Positions 1 to 12,093 of a DNA stretch of 64,000 nt are shown piece by piece. The DNA lies in NCBI GenBank assembly GCA_030549775.1, contig CM060177.1:61630638-61694637 (forward strand), in the 5' to 3' direction. The position numbers were made by a program, and so were the translations under genes. Position 1 is the first letter of the stretch; each line of letters begins with the position of its first letter. This stretch comes from Tamarix chinensis (lineage: Eukaryota; Streptophyta; Magnoliopsida; Caryophyllales; Tamaricaceae). The notes under the pieces were generated by a model, which did no database searches, had not been told where the DNA came from, and saw only the letters and a list, made by a program, of their open reading frames with translations.

Positions 1-800
1 CAAATGGAGGCTCCCATCGTTTTTCTTTACAAACATAATTGATACTCCTCATGGAGACACACTTGGGTGAATATACCTGTGAGCTAGTAGCTCCTCTAAT
101 TAAGCCTTGAACCCCTTAATTCTACTAGCACCATTTGGTAAGGGGCCATGGTCACAAGTTCAGCCCCTACCACTAGGTCAATTGCGATGTCTATATCACG
201 CACTAGCAACATGCCTGGTATCTCTTTTGGAAAGACATTGGGATAGTTCTAGATAATAGGAATGTCTTTTAGGGCTGCCAAATCCCTATTAAACTACTAA
301 ACACTACACAAGTACTTAGGATACCCCTTTTTGCATTAATGCGAGCAATGTGTGAGCATATACAACATTGGTTGTGGGCTTGGGTTTAAATTTCCTAAAG
401 GAAACCCTAGTGCCCTGTGGTCCTCATGACACCACATATTCTTGCGCAGCATTTATCACTTCCCGATGCCTCCATAACATATCTATCCCAAGTATGACAT
501 CAAAATCTCAAATTTCCATCTCAACTAAGTCCATTAGGAAGTCTACCCTATATATAACTAAGGCCACCTCCAAGTAAAGCCTAGCATAATCTAGTCTATC
601 CTCTAAAGGCAACATCATGGATATAGCTACACTAGTAGATGGTGATAGGGCATTCTAGCAACAAATTAGTAGACCCAAATGACAAATAATCACCTGAATT
701 AAATAGTACATGAACTGATAGAGATATGATGGTTAACATACTCATGACTACATCCAACTATCGATTAGCCTATAACTTACTGGTCATGTTCAAATACCTG
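1..800 (-). pseudogene. pol: gypsy pol fragment: retropepsin and N-terminal reverse transcriptase
   Basis: On the minus strand 481-507 reads DFDVILGID, the conserved second block of plant gypsy proteases. Upstream in the gene, 686-709 reads VLFNSGDYLSF, matching the family VLFDSGA.HSF active site but with the catalytic Asp changed to Asn. Downstream, 165-240 reads NVFPKEIPGM and DIDIAIDLV, then PYQMVLVELRG (about 115-145), the linker and first block of chromovirus RT (family form PYRMAPAELKELK). At 1-30 it reads CKEKRWEPP, matching FVKKKDGS. A stop follows the PYQM block. The fragment is a defective polyprotein; the rest of pol is outside the window. Confidence 0.85.
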
Positions 801-1645
801 CTTGCTTGACCTCCCTAATAACCTCTTTGGCATCCTTTGGTACCTTAGGCATGTCTTCCTATTTAACAAAATTGGAAAGACCCTTATAGTCTCTCCTTAG
901 TGTCCCTATCCTATGTACCAGCTGGTATAAACGCCCTCTACTAAAACTACTGAGACAGTTTCTGATAGGCTTGCTACTGGTAGGCCTATTGTTGAGATAT
1001 TAAAGCCCCTATACTGCAACTAACCTCCCTAAGGCTGGTAGAAGTTCTTCTAATACTAACACTTAAGAGGTCGGTGGCCTGGTCAGATATAGAGTTGGCA
1101 ATGTATAGGTCTACCCTATAGTCATTCTTGAATGGTTCCTACCACACTGTCGATAGGAAAAACCCCTTGGTAGCTCCTAGTTCCTAATGGGACTACTTTA
1201 CTAGAATCTTAAAGTTTTTCCCCTTTTGGTTTGAGTCCTACCGCTAGAACCCTAAGTCTCCAATTTTCTCATCAACATAACGAATGCCTACTCCTGAAAC
1301 ATAGTGGCAGTGATGCATGTCTTCTCATATAGAGTGTCTAAATCAAAGAATGATACCACACCCATAATTTGGTGGATGCCGAAATAGAGCCCTTGCTCAA
1401 ACTAATATACCATTGTTGGCTTGTTGGCCTCTATGCTCAGTGCAACGCTCAAAGCTTTGTGAATCGGGCATAGTGTTGCCCCACCACCAAGCCTCCCTAG
1501 GTTAGCTGCAAGAAGTCCTTAAATTATTCCCTCTTAAGGCTCTTTAGGTAGAACTTGGTGTGGATCACAATTTTAAAATCCTCTCAGGACATCTGCGGCC
1601 AATCCTTGGTACGACAACCTACCTACCAGGCATTTGCAATCCCTA
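801..1645 (-). pseudogene. gag: gypsy gag, C-terminal half with degraded zinc knuckle
   Basis: The minus-strand translation matches the retrotransposon gag core: HTKFYL around 1540-1560 (family F..KYFP), then GQHYARFTKL around 1450-1490 (family VAEYEARFTEL). A zinc knuckle at about 1123-1156 reads YRQCGRNHSRMT. Compared with the family CF.CG..H.G.C form, the first Cys is Tyr and the last is lost. Many in-frame stops are present. This is the continuation of the pieces at 3748-3879 and 8541-8720, separated by two insertions. Such a protein would form the retrotransposon capsid; this copy cannot. Confidence 0.8.
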
Positions 1646-3747
1646 CACTAAAAGAAAACTCTTTTATAGCAACAACACTTTTGCAATGACAAAACTTTAT
1701 TGGTGTGAAAAAAAATTTTCGGTAACAATTATTTTATGATGTTGCAAAAAGTTGCTACCAAAAATAATTCATTTATATGGTGACTATTAAAACATATTTT
1801 ACAATGGCATTTATGGTTGCAATATATGAGATGGTTTATTTACAATGACATTTATATATTGCAATATAAAACACATTTTTGTAACAAATTTTTTTTATTG
1901 CAAAATTTTGATTGAATTTATTATGATAAATATACTTGTAGCAAATATTCATACTATTTTAATGCTTTGATAAGTTGTTGCCAAACAAAATTATCGATAA
2001 TTTATTGCAATGTATATACTTTATTATTGTAAAAAATGACTTATGACAATAATTATTAAGTGTGGTTGCTAAAAATTATTGCTATAAATATTAATTTATT
2101 TTCCTTCATTAGATCCAATATGCGTGGAAAGATAAAAGCTAAGAAAAATATTTTCGTAATAATAATTATTACTGTAAGTTATAAATATAACTATTAGAAA
2201 TGATATTTTTTATGGTTAAATATTTTATCAAATTAGTGCAACGACTATATTGGTTGTAGTATACCTATCATTTTCCACAACAACATCCGCTTGTTGTAAA
2301 AAATACAAAAAATGATAACGAAAAAAATAATAAATAAAAAAATTGTAAATAAATTTAGATAAGCTTTCCCCTAATCCTATTTCTTTCTCATTTGTTTCGT
2401 CCTATCTTCAGCATCATTTTGCGCATGATCTTATTCATCGTCTACTATCTCTTATTTGCCCTCTATTCTTGGCTCCTTCATCCTTGTTGTCATTGCCTTC
2501 TCCATCTCCTAATATTTCCTTAATTATATTAGCCTCATGTAATTATATTGATTGGATACACTTATTTATCTTAGCGTCCATCAACACAATCGAAGCCCTA
2601 ATTGCCAAGTAGAATTTGGGTAAGTTCTCATTCAATTTGATAATTTTTTTTCTTGATATATATGTTAAGAATCATATTTATATATTTTATTTGTTTTGAT
2701 TTAAGTAGGGAATGTGTATATGGTATGATTTATGGACAATGATTACAGGTTCCACAAGTCATTTGTTGCAATGGCACTTAAATAGGTTATTGTGTCATTG
2801 CAATTCTATGTTTTCGTAATGACAAAGATGGCCTTTGAATTTTTAACTTAAAATTTGGCAATGACTGTATTGTTGCAATTATTTATTTTTTGCAACAATA
2901 AAGTGTAATACCATCAAATTGAGTGAAGGTTTATAATGATTGATATGACTATTTATATAAACAAGGTATACTATCCTTTTGGTGATTCCATCTTAAGAAC
3001 TCCATAGTTAAACGTGCTTGCCCAAGAGCAATTTTTAGTATTGATGACCCTCCTAAGAAGTTTTAAAATTTTCCTAAAAACTTACCGGGAAGCATGTGAG
3101 TGGAGAAAAAGGATATAGAAAGGACTTGTGTTGATTTATGGGTGGCTACTAAGTGGCCCTGCATGGTCATTTTAACTCAGGTTGTTAGAAATTTATGGGT
3201 CTCGATTACAAAAAATAAGTATCAACTCCTGACATTACATAATGATTTTTCCAAAAGTATATTCAATTTTTTACAACAACATAAGACATTAAAATTATTG
3301 TATTTTTGCAACGACAAATATTGTTTATGTAATCTTTTTTTTTTGCAACGATTTTTTTTGTTGCCAAGTATAAGTGTTTGCAATAACATAATTTTTTACC
3401 AATAAACAAAAAAATATTCAACAACAAAATTCATTGTTAATTATAGGTTTTTGCAACATAAATTGTTGCTAAAGTAGGATTAATATTTCACAATGACAAA
3501 AGTTGTTTCAATACATAAACATAGGTAGTAAGGTGAAGTGATGTATTGCAATGACATATTTAGCAACAATAATTTTTGTTACATTTAATTACTCTTTTGC
3601 GACAACCACTATTGTTACCTCATTGTTTGCAACTCTATGACATGAAATGACCCTACAACAAAAACTGTCATTGCGATGTATATTTTTTGTAACAACTTTC
3701 TATCTTTAGCGACAAAAATTATCATTCCTAAATTTTTTTTTGTAGTG
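1646..3747. mobile_element. non-autonomous CACTA element (CACTA-3)
   Basis: The element begins CACTAAAAGAAAA at 1646 and ends TTTTTTTGTAGTG at 3747, the inverted CACTA ends typical of the EnSpm superfamily. Both ends are filled with many diverged copies of a short motif containing TTGCAATGAC, GCAACAA or their complements, the usual arrangement of subterminal transposase-binding repeats. Flanking trinucleotides are CTA and CAT, so no clean 3-bp target duplication is left. The gag frame of the host gypsy element continues across it (FFQH before, GIANAW after). No transposase coding is recognisable in its 2.1 kb; the open frame at 3100-3405 is AT-rich and unsupported. Confidence 0.75.
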
Positions 3748-3879
3748 CATGTTGAAAGAATTCCACAATGTTTGACTTTTGACTCGGTGGGCAATCAACC
3801 ACCTCAAAGGTGTGGTCCATAACTTTGATCCACCATTCTAGGATAACACAGTCCTCTTCACTAGGATAGAGTGGAGGTT
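3748..3879 (-). pseudogene. gag: gypsy gag, middle fragment
   Basis: The minus strand reads PPLYPSEEDCVILEWW then IKVMDHTFEVV and NIVEFFQH. This fits the conserved gag start PP.F.G..DP..AE.W...IE.IF and its following helix. It is trapped between CACTA-3 and LTR-1. The frame joins directly to GFGGSVE on the far side of LTR-1 when that LTR and one GAGGTT copy are removed, so the two gag pieces were one gene. Confidence 0.8.
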
Positions 3880-4362
3880 TGTGTCCGATGACCCCGAAAT
3901 ACCCCTAAACCTTGATTTAGGAAATTTTGTTAAAATAGGAAATTATTAGAGAAATTAATTAAATAAATAATTTTATTAAAATAAGGGGGAATACTTATGG
4001 TAAAATTTAGCCTTAAATATCCTAAATTAATATATAAAAGAATTTAATTATTATTTTCCTAATTTTTATTATTTTTAAATATTTGAAAAATACCAAAATA
4101 TCGTAAACACCCCAACAAACCTATTTTTCCTTTTTCCTTTTTCTTTCCTCTTTTACTCCTTTCTCCTTTTTTTTATTTTTCTCCCCTTCCTTCCCTAGAT
4201 TGAGCCTCCCCTGACCTGGCCCAACTCTTCCCCCTCCTCTCTTCTCTCCCTGAGTAGTGTAGCCTTTGTCATTAATTTCTTCTCCTACCTTATGTGCCCC
4301 CTTCCTTCCCTTTTCTTTCCCCTAACCAGATCTGCACCCTGCAACTTTTCATACTCGTATTG

Positions 4363-4377
4363 GCCTATAAATACCCC
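4363..4377 (+). promoter_or_regulatory. LTR-1 TATA box
   Basis: CCTATAAATACCCCC precedes a cytosine-rich leader. The same TATAAATA context occurs at the equivalent place in the other four long LTRs, which supports it as the retrotransposon core promoter. Confidence 0.6.
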
Positions 4378-4997
4378 CTAACAAATTCCATTAGGCCTCT
4401 TTGTCCTTACCCAAAAAATCAGCCTCCTTACACAACCGCCACTTTAGACAGCGTCCCCAACGTCGTCACTTGAAACACCTCCCAAACTCTTCCCTACACT
4501 ACCCTCCACCAAACCATACCACTCACCACCCGTAGTGCCCCCTGCATGAGCCACCCCAACTATGTAAAGTTTGCTGCTCGATCAGCCACTTGCACCCATC
4601 ACAGCCCCTCTCGTCGCTATGCGCCACCATCTTCATCGTAACCATCTCCTCTCTTACCACCCAAACCACTCAACAAAGCCTCCCCTACCTCCTCTACCTT
4701 CCTTTCTCTCTGCCTCCCTCTTCTTCACCCTTCCTCCTTCTCCACCACCTTTGAACACCACAACAACCACCACCTGCGCCGCCACCTTTGCTGCACCACC
4801 ACCACCATTATAACTGTCTGAACCTAGATAATCCACCACCACCACAACCACCATCTCACTCTCCCTCTTTTAGCCTAAAAATCCACCTCTCTAAGCCCCA
4901 CTTCCTCCTCCACCTATCGATGCCGCCTAGCTACCACCACCACTAGGTTGTGCCCTAACCTCCCTAACCTTTAAACGTAATTAATGTAATTGTTATT

Positions 4998-5000
4998 TTA

Positions 5001-5039
<39 letters not shown>

Positions 5040-5415
5040 CATTATCATTTTTATTATTAATATTATCATTGTTACTATTATTATTATCATTATTACTATT
5101 ACTATTATTGTTGTTGTTGTTATCACTATTATCTTATTATTATTATTATTATTATTACTATTATTATTATTATTATTATTATTACTCAAACCATTATTAC
5201 CATTATTATTATTACCAATATTATAATTATTATCAGCATCATCATCATCATCATTATTGTTATTATCATAATTATCTTACTATTCTTATTACTCCTAGTA
5301 CTATTATTATTATTATTATTGTTCTTATTAACATTACTATGATTATTATTATCAAAATTGGCACGATTATTATTGATATTATTATTATTATGATTATTCA
5401 AACTCTTATTATTAC

Positions 5416-5454
<39 letters not shown>

Positions 5455-5590
5455 TTCTACTACTACTATTATTATTATCATGATTTGAATTACTATTATC
5501 ACTATTATCATTATCATCATCATTATTATTGTTGTTAATATTAACTTTATTACCTTTATTATTGTTAATATTGTTAATACTACCATAACA
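4998..5590. repeat. (TTA)n microsatellite block in LTR-1
   Basis: Nearly 600 bases of TTA/ATT trinucleotides with frequent single substitutions (TCA, TTG, CTA). The apparent open frames here encode runs of Ile, Leu, Tyr or Asn and are by-products of the repeat. A similar block sits at the matching place in LTR-3, LTR-4 and LTR-5. Confidence 0.95.
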
Positions 5591-7374
5591 TGGACCAATA
5601 TAACTACCTAAACCTATTTTGACAAATAATAACAGGATTAATCATTTTAAGAATAATACCCTTAGTTTTTCTTTTAAAGATACTACTACTATTATTATTA
5701 ACCCTAATACTAGGTTATGATAAATTTAAAGTAAAAAATAATGAAAATGTTGTTAAGAGGGAAGTTAAACCTAGTATTTCCCTTTTATAGGTGAACCAAG
5801 TCAAAACCCTAAGGAGGCATAGTAGCGTGCTCCAAGCCCAGTGTTACTTTAGGTAAGGATATGGTTAAGGCCTAATGTGTGTGAAAAATGTGTTATGTGT
5901 GTTGATTTGGTGTATGTGCTTTATATATTATGTTCTTATAGTGTAGCTTGCGAAGCATAGAGCTAAGGTAAGTTTCATGTGTTTTATGACATGTGTAATG
6001 TGGTATTGTTCTTTTTCATGGAATGTGCTTATGTAATATTTTCCCTTATGATATGCATGATAGGAAGCCCTAAATAGTGAGATGTGATTGTGAGAAAAAT
6101 AAAAAAGAATGAGGAAAGTGATTTGACTAGAGGATGGTAAAGATGGCCTAAATATCTTATGACCTATGGGTGGACAAAAGGAGGAATACGAGGAATAAAT
6201 TAAAGGAATGGACCAAAACATCTATGGGGTGTCTAGGGTTTGCATGGGGTAGTTAAAATTTTCATGGGGATGACCTTTATATGTAAAAAATTGACTTAAG
6301 GGTTAAGTAAGGTAGGGGAAGAATTATTGGGATAATTGGAGTCCATATGTAAAAAATAGTATGTGGATTTATGTGCTGATGCATAGGGGACTTGACTAGG
6401 GTTTTGGGAGGAAACCCTACGTGAGAGAAGTGTGTAAGGAAGGAAAAAATAATGGAAATGGTCAGAATAGGGAATGAAAGATGGAAGGGGTGTTGCATGG
6501 AGGAAAGGTGAGCCAGGTGAGAAAAAGATGTTTAGAGGGGTGGCATAAAAGAAAAGACAAGTACTAGGGTTTTTGTGATCATATGTGGGAGATGGATAGT
6601 GAGGTTGTGATGTCAGGTGTGGTTCTTCCTTAGCAACAATAATTTGTATGGGTTATGTAGGAAAAAGGGAAGTGAGGCCACATAGGTCATATTTGGGTTT
6701 TGGAGGAAAACCCTAGGGAGCAAAGAGGAGTCGAAACTGGGTTATAGGGAGTGATGCCTTGAACCACATATAGAAGAGTTTTAGGTTCTCATGGTGAGTG
6801 GAAAAAGATGGGAAGGAAGTCTCGGGGTCATAGGTTGTGTTGGATATGTGTCATGTGGAAGAGGGGATGGTAAGTAAGATTGATGAAGGGATAACATCAT
6901 ATGAGGAAAAAGAGATGCTAGGGTTTTTAGATGGCCTACTAGGGTTGTTGTGGCCACATGTGTAAAATGGAAGTAAAGTGGGGTGATTATGGATGAATTG
7001 ATTGAGGTAATGAATTAGGGGCAAAGGAGCATGAGTTGTATAAGATAGAGGAAGGTTGGGCTATAAAAGAAAAGTAGCGTTTCCTAGAGAAAATCCCTAG
7101 AGAGTGATATTGAGTTGACTTAGAGATATGGAAAGTGGGCCTCGGAGATGGGTATTCATAGTAATGTGCAAAGAGTGGAAAGTAATGTTTGGATGTACTA
7201 GAGGGTATAGAAGTCCTAAGATATGGGATAGGGTTTTTAGGAAGTTGAGAATAAAAGGGTAAGCATAGGAAGTCTAATGGGTCATGTATGTCTAGTCTAG
7301 ATTGTGTGTGGAATAAGATACGAATAAAAAACTAAACACTTAAAGTGGAAGATTATCGAGCTAGGGCCCAATGA

Positions 7375-7910
7375 GGATATATTTTTTTGGTCCACTGGCT
7401 ATAATAGTGGTCAGGTATGTTATGCCCCGTGGAGTGTTTCCAGTCCACCATCTAAAATAGTGGGGGATTCCGGGCTCAATAAACCAAACGTTACATGGTA
7501 ATAAGACATGGAATGTTTCTAATTACTTATAGTGGAATACCACGTGAGTCAGAGCCGGTGAGGTTGCTTTTTTGGTCCACCGACAATAATAGTAGTTAGG
7601 TGTGCTTTTCCCTATGGAGTGTTTTTGGTCCATCGGATATAATAATGGGGCTCCCGTACTCATGTGAAATTAATATAAGAAATGTGTAAGATAGAAATAT
7701 AAGACCAAGAAAGATACTAATTAATTACAATGGAACACTACGTGAGTCGAGGACAGAGAGGTTAATTTTCCAGTCCACCGGCTATAATAGTGGTCAAGTG
7801 CGTTTTGTCCAATGGAGTGATTCTGGTCCACCGGCTATAATAGTGGTGAGGTGTGTTCTGTCTTGTGGAGTGTTTCTGATCCAATGGCTATAATAGTGGG
7901 GTTTCCATAC
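7375..7910 (+). repeat. CCAC...GTGG module array in LTR-1
   Basis: Six or so copies of a module containing TCCACCGGCTATAATAGTGG, each followed by a conserved spacer such as GTGTTTCTGG. Each module is an imperfect inverted repeat with CCAC/GTGG arms. Related arrays occur in the other four long LTRs. Confidence 0.8.
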
Positions 7911-8067
7911 TCATGCAGAATTAATATGAAAAATGTGTAAGACAAAATATTAATATAAGTTTGGCCTAATGATATGAACCTAAATTATGCTTTGTATGCC
8001 TAACGTGTCTACTTTCTTACATGGTCTTGCCCATATAGTTACCTTGCTCAATACGTAGTGTACTGAC

Positions 8068-8084
8068 CACCCATTTCATGGGTG
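8068..8084 (+). other. conserved 17-nt hairpin in LTR-1
   Basis: CACCC, a 7-base loop ATTTCAT, and GGGTG. It is followed by the conserved CTGCTCATTCCCA. The same stem and loop length is found in all five long LTRs. Confidence 0.6.
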
Positions 8085-8540
8085 CTGCTCATTCCCATAA
8101 GCAGAGGGCCCTTCTAGATTTGTGCAGGTAGGAGGTGTCATGTTTGATGCCTATGATGTACTACATGTATCAAGTAGGGATGTGTAATGACAACTGGACT
8201 TACTTGGGGGCTGAGAGTGAATGCCAACCAAACTCTCTACTTTTCTCTTATTTCACTTTATTATTGTATAACTATTTCCCCTTGGGGGTTGACTTTGTAT
8301 CTATTTTAATTCTGTATTAACGCTTTGATTTCGCACTCCGATTCCATCCTAATGAGTATTTTGAATTTCTATGTTTCTCTACCTTATGTGTGTTTAATGA
8401 TTGTGAATAATTTTCTTTAACCTTGTGGTTGGTGTGCGACTAGACGGGGACCATTCTTGTACTAATCACTATGGTAGCACCCCGATTCTTGTGTTTGTTT
8501 TAATTAAATGAAAATTTTCAACTGTAAGCTTTTAGAGGTT

Positions 8541-8720
8541 CCACAGACCCTCCGAAGCCAATCCTCCTTAATTCCCTCCTAAAGAAGATGTGGAGGTGGC
8601 GGTGGTGGCTGAGGCTGAGGCCAGTGTTGCACAAATTTGATGAAGGTGTCAAAGGCCTCCTCATGGTGTCGTATGTTCATCTTATAATCAACTAGCTGTA
8701 AAACAAAAGGTATTTTAGGT
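8541..8720 (-). pseudogene. gag: gypsy gag, N-terminal fragment
   Basis: The minus strand reads QLVDYKMNIRHHEEAFDTF, then a Pro-rich run, then EGIKEDWLRRV and GFGGSVE just before LTR-1. It lies between the primer-binding site and the rest of gag, where the gag N-terminus should be. One stop lies in the Pro-rich stretch. The N-terminal Gag segment of this family is poorly conserved, so identity rests mainly on position and on frame continuity with 3748-3879. Confidence 0.65.
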
Positions 8721-8920
8721 CAAACTCTTATAATTTACTAACATCTATCACATATATCACATTAGTGGCCACCTAGGCTACCCATTTTCTTTTCCTCACA
8801 AGTTAATCAAGTTTTTTACAAAATCTAGATTTTTAAAATATGAAAAAGCCGTTAGAATTCAAATGGGAAATTATTTGAAACCAAAGTTTCTGAAAACATA
8901 GCATGGTAGATAGAATCTAA
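8721..8920 (-). other. gypsy 5' untranslated leader
   Basis: AT-rich sequence between the start of gag and the primer-binding site. No open frame or structured element was recognised. Confidence 0.5.
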
Positions 8921-8932
8921 GCTCTGATACCA
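8921..8932 (-). other. primer-binding site, initiator tRNA-Met
   Basis: The minus strand reads TGGTATCAGAGC, complementary to the 3' end of plant initiator tRNA-Met. It lies three bases beyond the 3' edge of the 5' LTR, the standard position for first-strand priming. This fixes both the orientation of the element and the LTR boundary. Confidence 0.9.
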
Positions 8933-9363
8933 AATTATAACACCCCAAAAATTTACTATTAAATATTTTTTTTACACAGAAAAACATTCAAACATAAGAG
9001 GGTTATTACCACTATAATCGGTATAAGTCTAAGCACAAAAATTCTTATACCAACTACAAGGCAAAGGTAAAACAGAACTCACATATTGATAAATATAAAA
9101 TAAGTACAATCCATATCATAAATGAGAGTGAGGTGTCCATTTCAAATGTAAAACTCAAAATGCATAAATAAATGTTCAGAAAAAAAAAACAAGGAGAGAA
9201 TTGTTTCAAAACAACAACTAGATAACAGAACTCTCTAATCCCCAACACAGGTTATAACAACATCACTCTGCCCCGATCAAAGTATCATATGAAGCGAAGT
9301 CATCTAGTGAGTCCTCATTTACATACATAAACTCATAAGGGGTCTATGCTTGTGGGAATGAGC

Positions 9364-9384
9364 AACACCTATAATAAAGGTGTT
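9364..9384 (-). other. conserved hairpin in LTR-2
   Basis: A perfect 7-bp stem AACACCT/AGGTGTT around a 7-base loop. The loop-closing pair differs from LTR-1, LTR-3 and LTR-5 by a compensatory change (CACCT/AGGTG against CACCC/GGGTG). Confidence 0.6.
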
Positions 9385-11422
9385 CAATACGCTACATACT
9401 AAGAAAGGTAACAATACAGCCAAGAAGGTCATAGAAATTCATAACACCACAATAAGAGATAATACATCCATAAGCTGATCATACCAAATTATTTAATATA
9501 TTCCAACCATATGGTAGTAGTGCAATGATAATTATCTTAATATTATATTTATGTTAGGTTCAAGGATCTCACTATTCTCAACCAGCAGTCCAACTTCCAA
9601 GGTAGGACACTCCTAGCCACTATTCTCATTAGTGGATTTGTGATCAAAGTATAACCCCTAGGGTAGAATACTCCTGAATACTATTCTCACTAGTGGACTA
9701 GTAATCAAGGTACAACTTGTTTTGGCCCATGTAGTATTCCATTGTAAGTAATTATTTTCCTACCATAGGTTATTATCATATAATGATTTGGTTTACTTGA
9801 GTTCGGGACCCCATTGTTCTCAATGGTTGAATGGTAATAGTGTACAACTTTCAGGGTAAGACGCTCTAGGCCACGATTTTCACTAGTATATCGATAGGTA
9901 AAATTGATCCTAACTCAAGTGATCTTCCACTTTAAATTATTCGTGTTTTATTTACTTCATGCCATCACAGAGTCATGAACACCCACTCATATAAGGCACT
10001 ATCCCAACTACTAACCCAAAATAATTATGTTTCCCTTATAAACCCTAGTTTCACAAGCTTAGTATATCCTCATCTCTAGTTCCCCCTTGTAGCGTTAATA
10101 TACCCAAAAAATCTTAACATGTCATTAGAAAGTACATAGTAAAGAGTTATGGCTTGTTATCCACATTTAACATAGGTGATAATAACTAGCCTCTAGGGTT
10201 ACCCCGCTCAAACCCTAATTTTTCCAATTTGGCATAGTCCCTTCTATGTTACCGATCTAGTCCTCAAATTTCATACCCATGCATAGAATGATATGTTTAA
10301 CCATTATCTCAAATATTGTGACCTAAATCCCCCATTTTGCATATCTGATAATACCCTTTCTATTCGAGCCCCCCTAAAACTCTAATTCTATAGTTTTGTA
10401 GTAATTACTTCCCTCTACCCTACATGATTACTAAATTTGGTACACATTTCCAAATTTTATGTTAAAAAAAATGTTCCATGTTTGAATCCTAACTTCCTCA
10501 TCCTATACATGCAATAACAGCCTACAACTAGGGTTATGTGCTTTAGCCTCCCAAACCCTAGTTTCACCTATTGGTCATAATTCTTTCCCTAATGCTCAAA
10601 GGACTTTCCAAATTTTCATGAATACCAAAAATTCCATAATTAACCTCATATACACTCCTTGATACCAACCCCACTCTACTCACATATGATCATAACTTCC
10701 CTTTAGTTTTACTCATGGTCTTTCTCCCCATACTGTATTTATCATAAACCTCTTTATTTTTTCCGTAGTTATTTCATGTAGTATACCCAACATATTTTAT
10801 ACTAATTAACACCCTAAAGTACCCTATATGCCATTTTTTCATAGTATTGACAAAAATACACCTAAGTCTCCAAAACATTACCTAAGTCATAAGACACCTA
10901 ACACAAGGACTCTCTAACTTTCCACACATGCAATACCATAAAACATGGATATGGATATACATAAATGCTTGAAATCAATACATTCATGGCTATATAGTTT
11001 TCTTACCCTTTCTACTATTTTTGGTGGTTAGTAGTGGTGGAGCTGGCAGTTTGAGGTGGTGTAGGTGGCGCATAATTGAGAGGGAGAAAGAAGAAGGGAG
11101 GAGAAATGAGTGTGGGCTAGGAAACTTGTGCAATGCTGCTCAACGTGGTGGGTTTAAGGAGGGAGGAGAAAGGGATAATGATGGTGGTGATGGAAATGCA
11201 GCTAGCTACTACTACATGAACATGAGAAGGGAAAGGAGGAGGAAAGGGGAAGGAGGTAGTTTTGTAAGCGAGGGTAGTGTGTAGGTAGAGAAAAGAAGTG
11301 GTAGGGGGTTCACTAAGGATTAACGAAAGCGGTGGCAATAGATTTGGGAGGGTGGAGGAAAGAAGAAAAATAAGGGCAGTAGGGTATGCAAATAGGAGAA
11401 GAGGGGAAGGACAAGCTTGAGA

Positions 11423-11436
11423 GGGGTATTTATAGA
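11423..11436 (-). promoter_or_regulatory. LTR-2 TATA box
   Basis: The minus strand reads CTATAAATACCCCTC, as in the related LTRs. It is expected to drive the element's own transcript toward lower coordinates. Confidence 0.6.
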
Positions 11437-12093
11437 AGGGGGAGAAGTTGACAAATATAGGAAGATAATAATGGAGGTAGGAAACTTTGATGTAAATAGT
11501 TTTAGGGGGACGGTGGTTGCACGTTGTACAGGGCAAGGGTGTAGGGCATAAGATAATGTGCATAGCCCTATTTGGCTTAGAGAGAAAAGGAGAGGGACAC
11601 AAGTAATGTGTAGGGTATAGGTAGTTGGTGCATAAATGGAAGGGGGAGGGTAATAAGAGGAAGAAGATGGGAGGGGAAGAAAGGGATAAAAAAGGAAAAC
11701 AAAGAAAAGAAAGAAAAGAAAAGGATAAAGAAAAGAAAAAAGCGGAAATGGGTCTAGCTCACATGGGGGAGAGAAGAAGGAAAAACAAAAGAGGGTCTAT
11801 CTAGGATATCATAACCTAGAGAGAAGGAGAAGGAAAAAAAATAAAGAAGAAAAAAAGGAAGTAAGAAAAAAATGAAAGAAGGAAAAAAAATAAAATAAAA
11901 AGGGAGAAAATAAAATTTTGGGTGTGGGATTTTGGTTAGTTTCTTATAGTAAATTTTTTTATCAAAAATAAAATAAATATAAATATAAATTAATTATAAT
12001 TAATTTAAGATAATTAAATAAAATTTTTTAAAGTATGTTAAATTAAAATTTTGATAAATAAATTTTAGGACTTTAAAATTTTGGTGTATAACA

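Larger units (their letters stand above)
3880..8534 (+). mobile_element. solo LTR of a Tekay-like gypsy element (LTR-1)
   Basis: The 4.7 kb segment is flanked by GAGGTT at 3874-3879 and 8535-8540. It begins TGTGTCC; its far end is decayed (ends TTTTA rather than CA). It carries the LTR-group landmarks in plus order: an AT-rich start, TATA box (4365), pyrimidine- and GC-rich leader, (TTA)n block, a segment around 5810-5870 closely matching 15720-15780 of LTR-3, the CCAC...GTGG module array, and the hairpin block (8068). No internal retroviral coding follows, so it is a solo LTR formed by LTR-LTR recombination, an inference from structure. The exact left end is uncertain by about 15 bases: CGAAATACCCC at 3894 resembles the LTR-3 start. 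Confidence 0.75.
1..12093 (-). mobile_element. Ty3/gypsy retrotransposon, Tekay/Del-like, 3' part outside window
   Basis: Reading the minus strand from right to left gives, in order, a 3.2 kb LTR (8936-12093), a primer-binding site complementary to initiator tRNA-Met (8921-8932), gag, a retropepsin and the start of the reverse transcriptase, which runs off the window edge. Gag-CCHC-PR-RT order, tRNA-iMet priming and a very long LTR are known of the Tekay/Del chromovirus clade; assignment to that clade is inference because chromodomain, RNase H and integrase lie outside. Gag is interrupted by a CACTA element (1646-3747) and a solo LTR (3880-8534). Stops and frameshifts throughout show it is dead. 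Confidence 0.85.
8936..12093 (-). mobile_element. 5' LTR of the gypsy element (LTR-2)
   Basis: In element orientation the LTR starts TGTTATACACC (12093 downward) and ends GGGGTGTTATA at 8936, next to the primer site. It contains the hairpin block (9364-9384), CCAC...GTGG-like modules (9570-9900) and a TATA box (11423-11435) followed by a GC-rich leader, the same order as in the other long LTRs. It has no long (AAT)n block. The terminal CA has become TA. The partner LTR lies outside the window, so insertion age cannot be estimated here. Open frames at 11021-11602 are purine/pyrimidine-rich LTR sequence, not genes. Confidence 0.8.

Noticed and set aside
4571..5598. Several open frames on both strands around the TTA block
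   Set aside because: They encode runs of Ile, Leu, Tyr, Asn or Pro from microsatellite and pyrimidine-rich DNA and overlap each other on both strands.
11021..11602. Pair of opposing open frames (87 and 161 residues)
   Set aside because: They lie in the purine/pyrimidine-rich leader of LTR-2, with no domain and composition-driven content.
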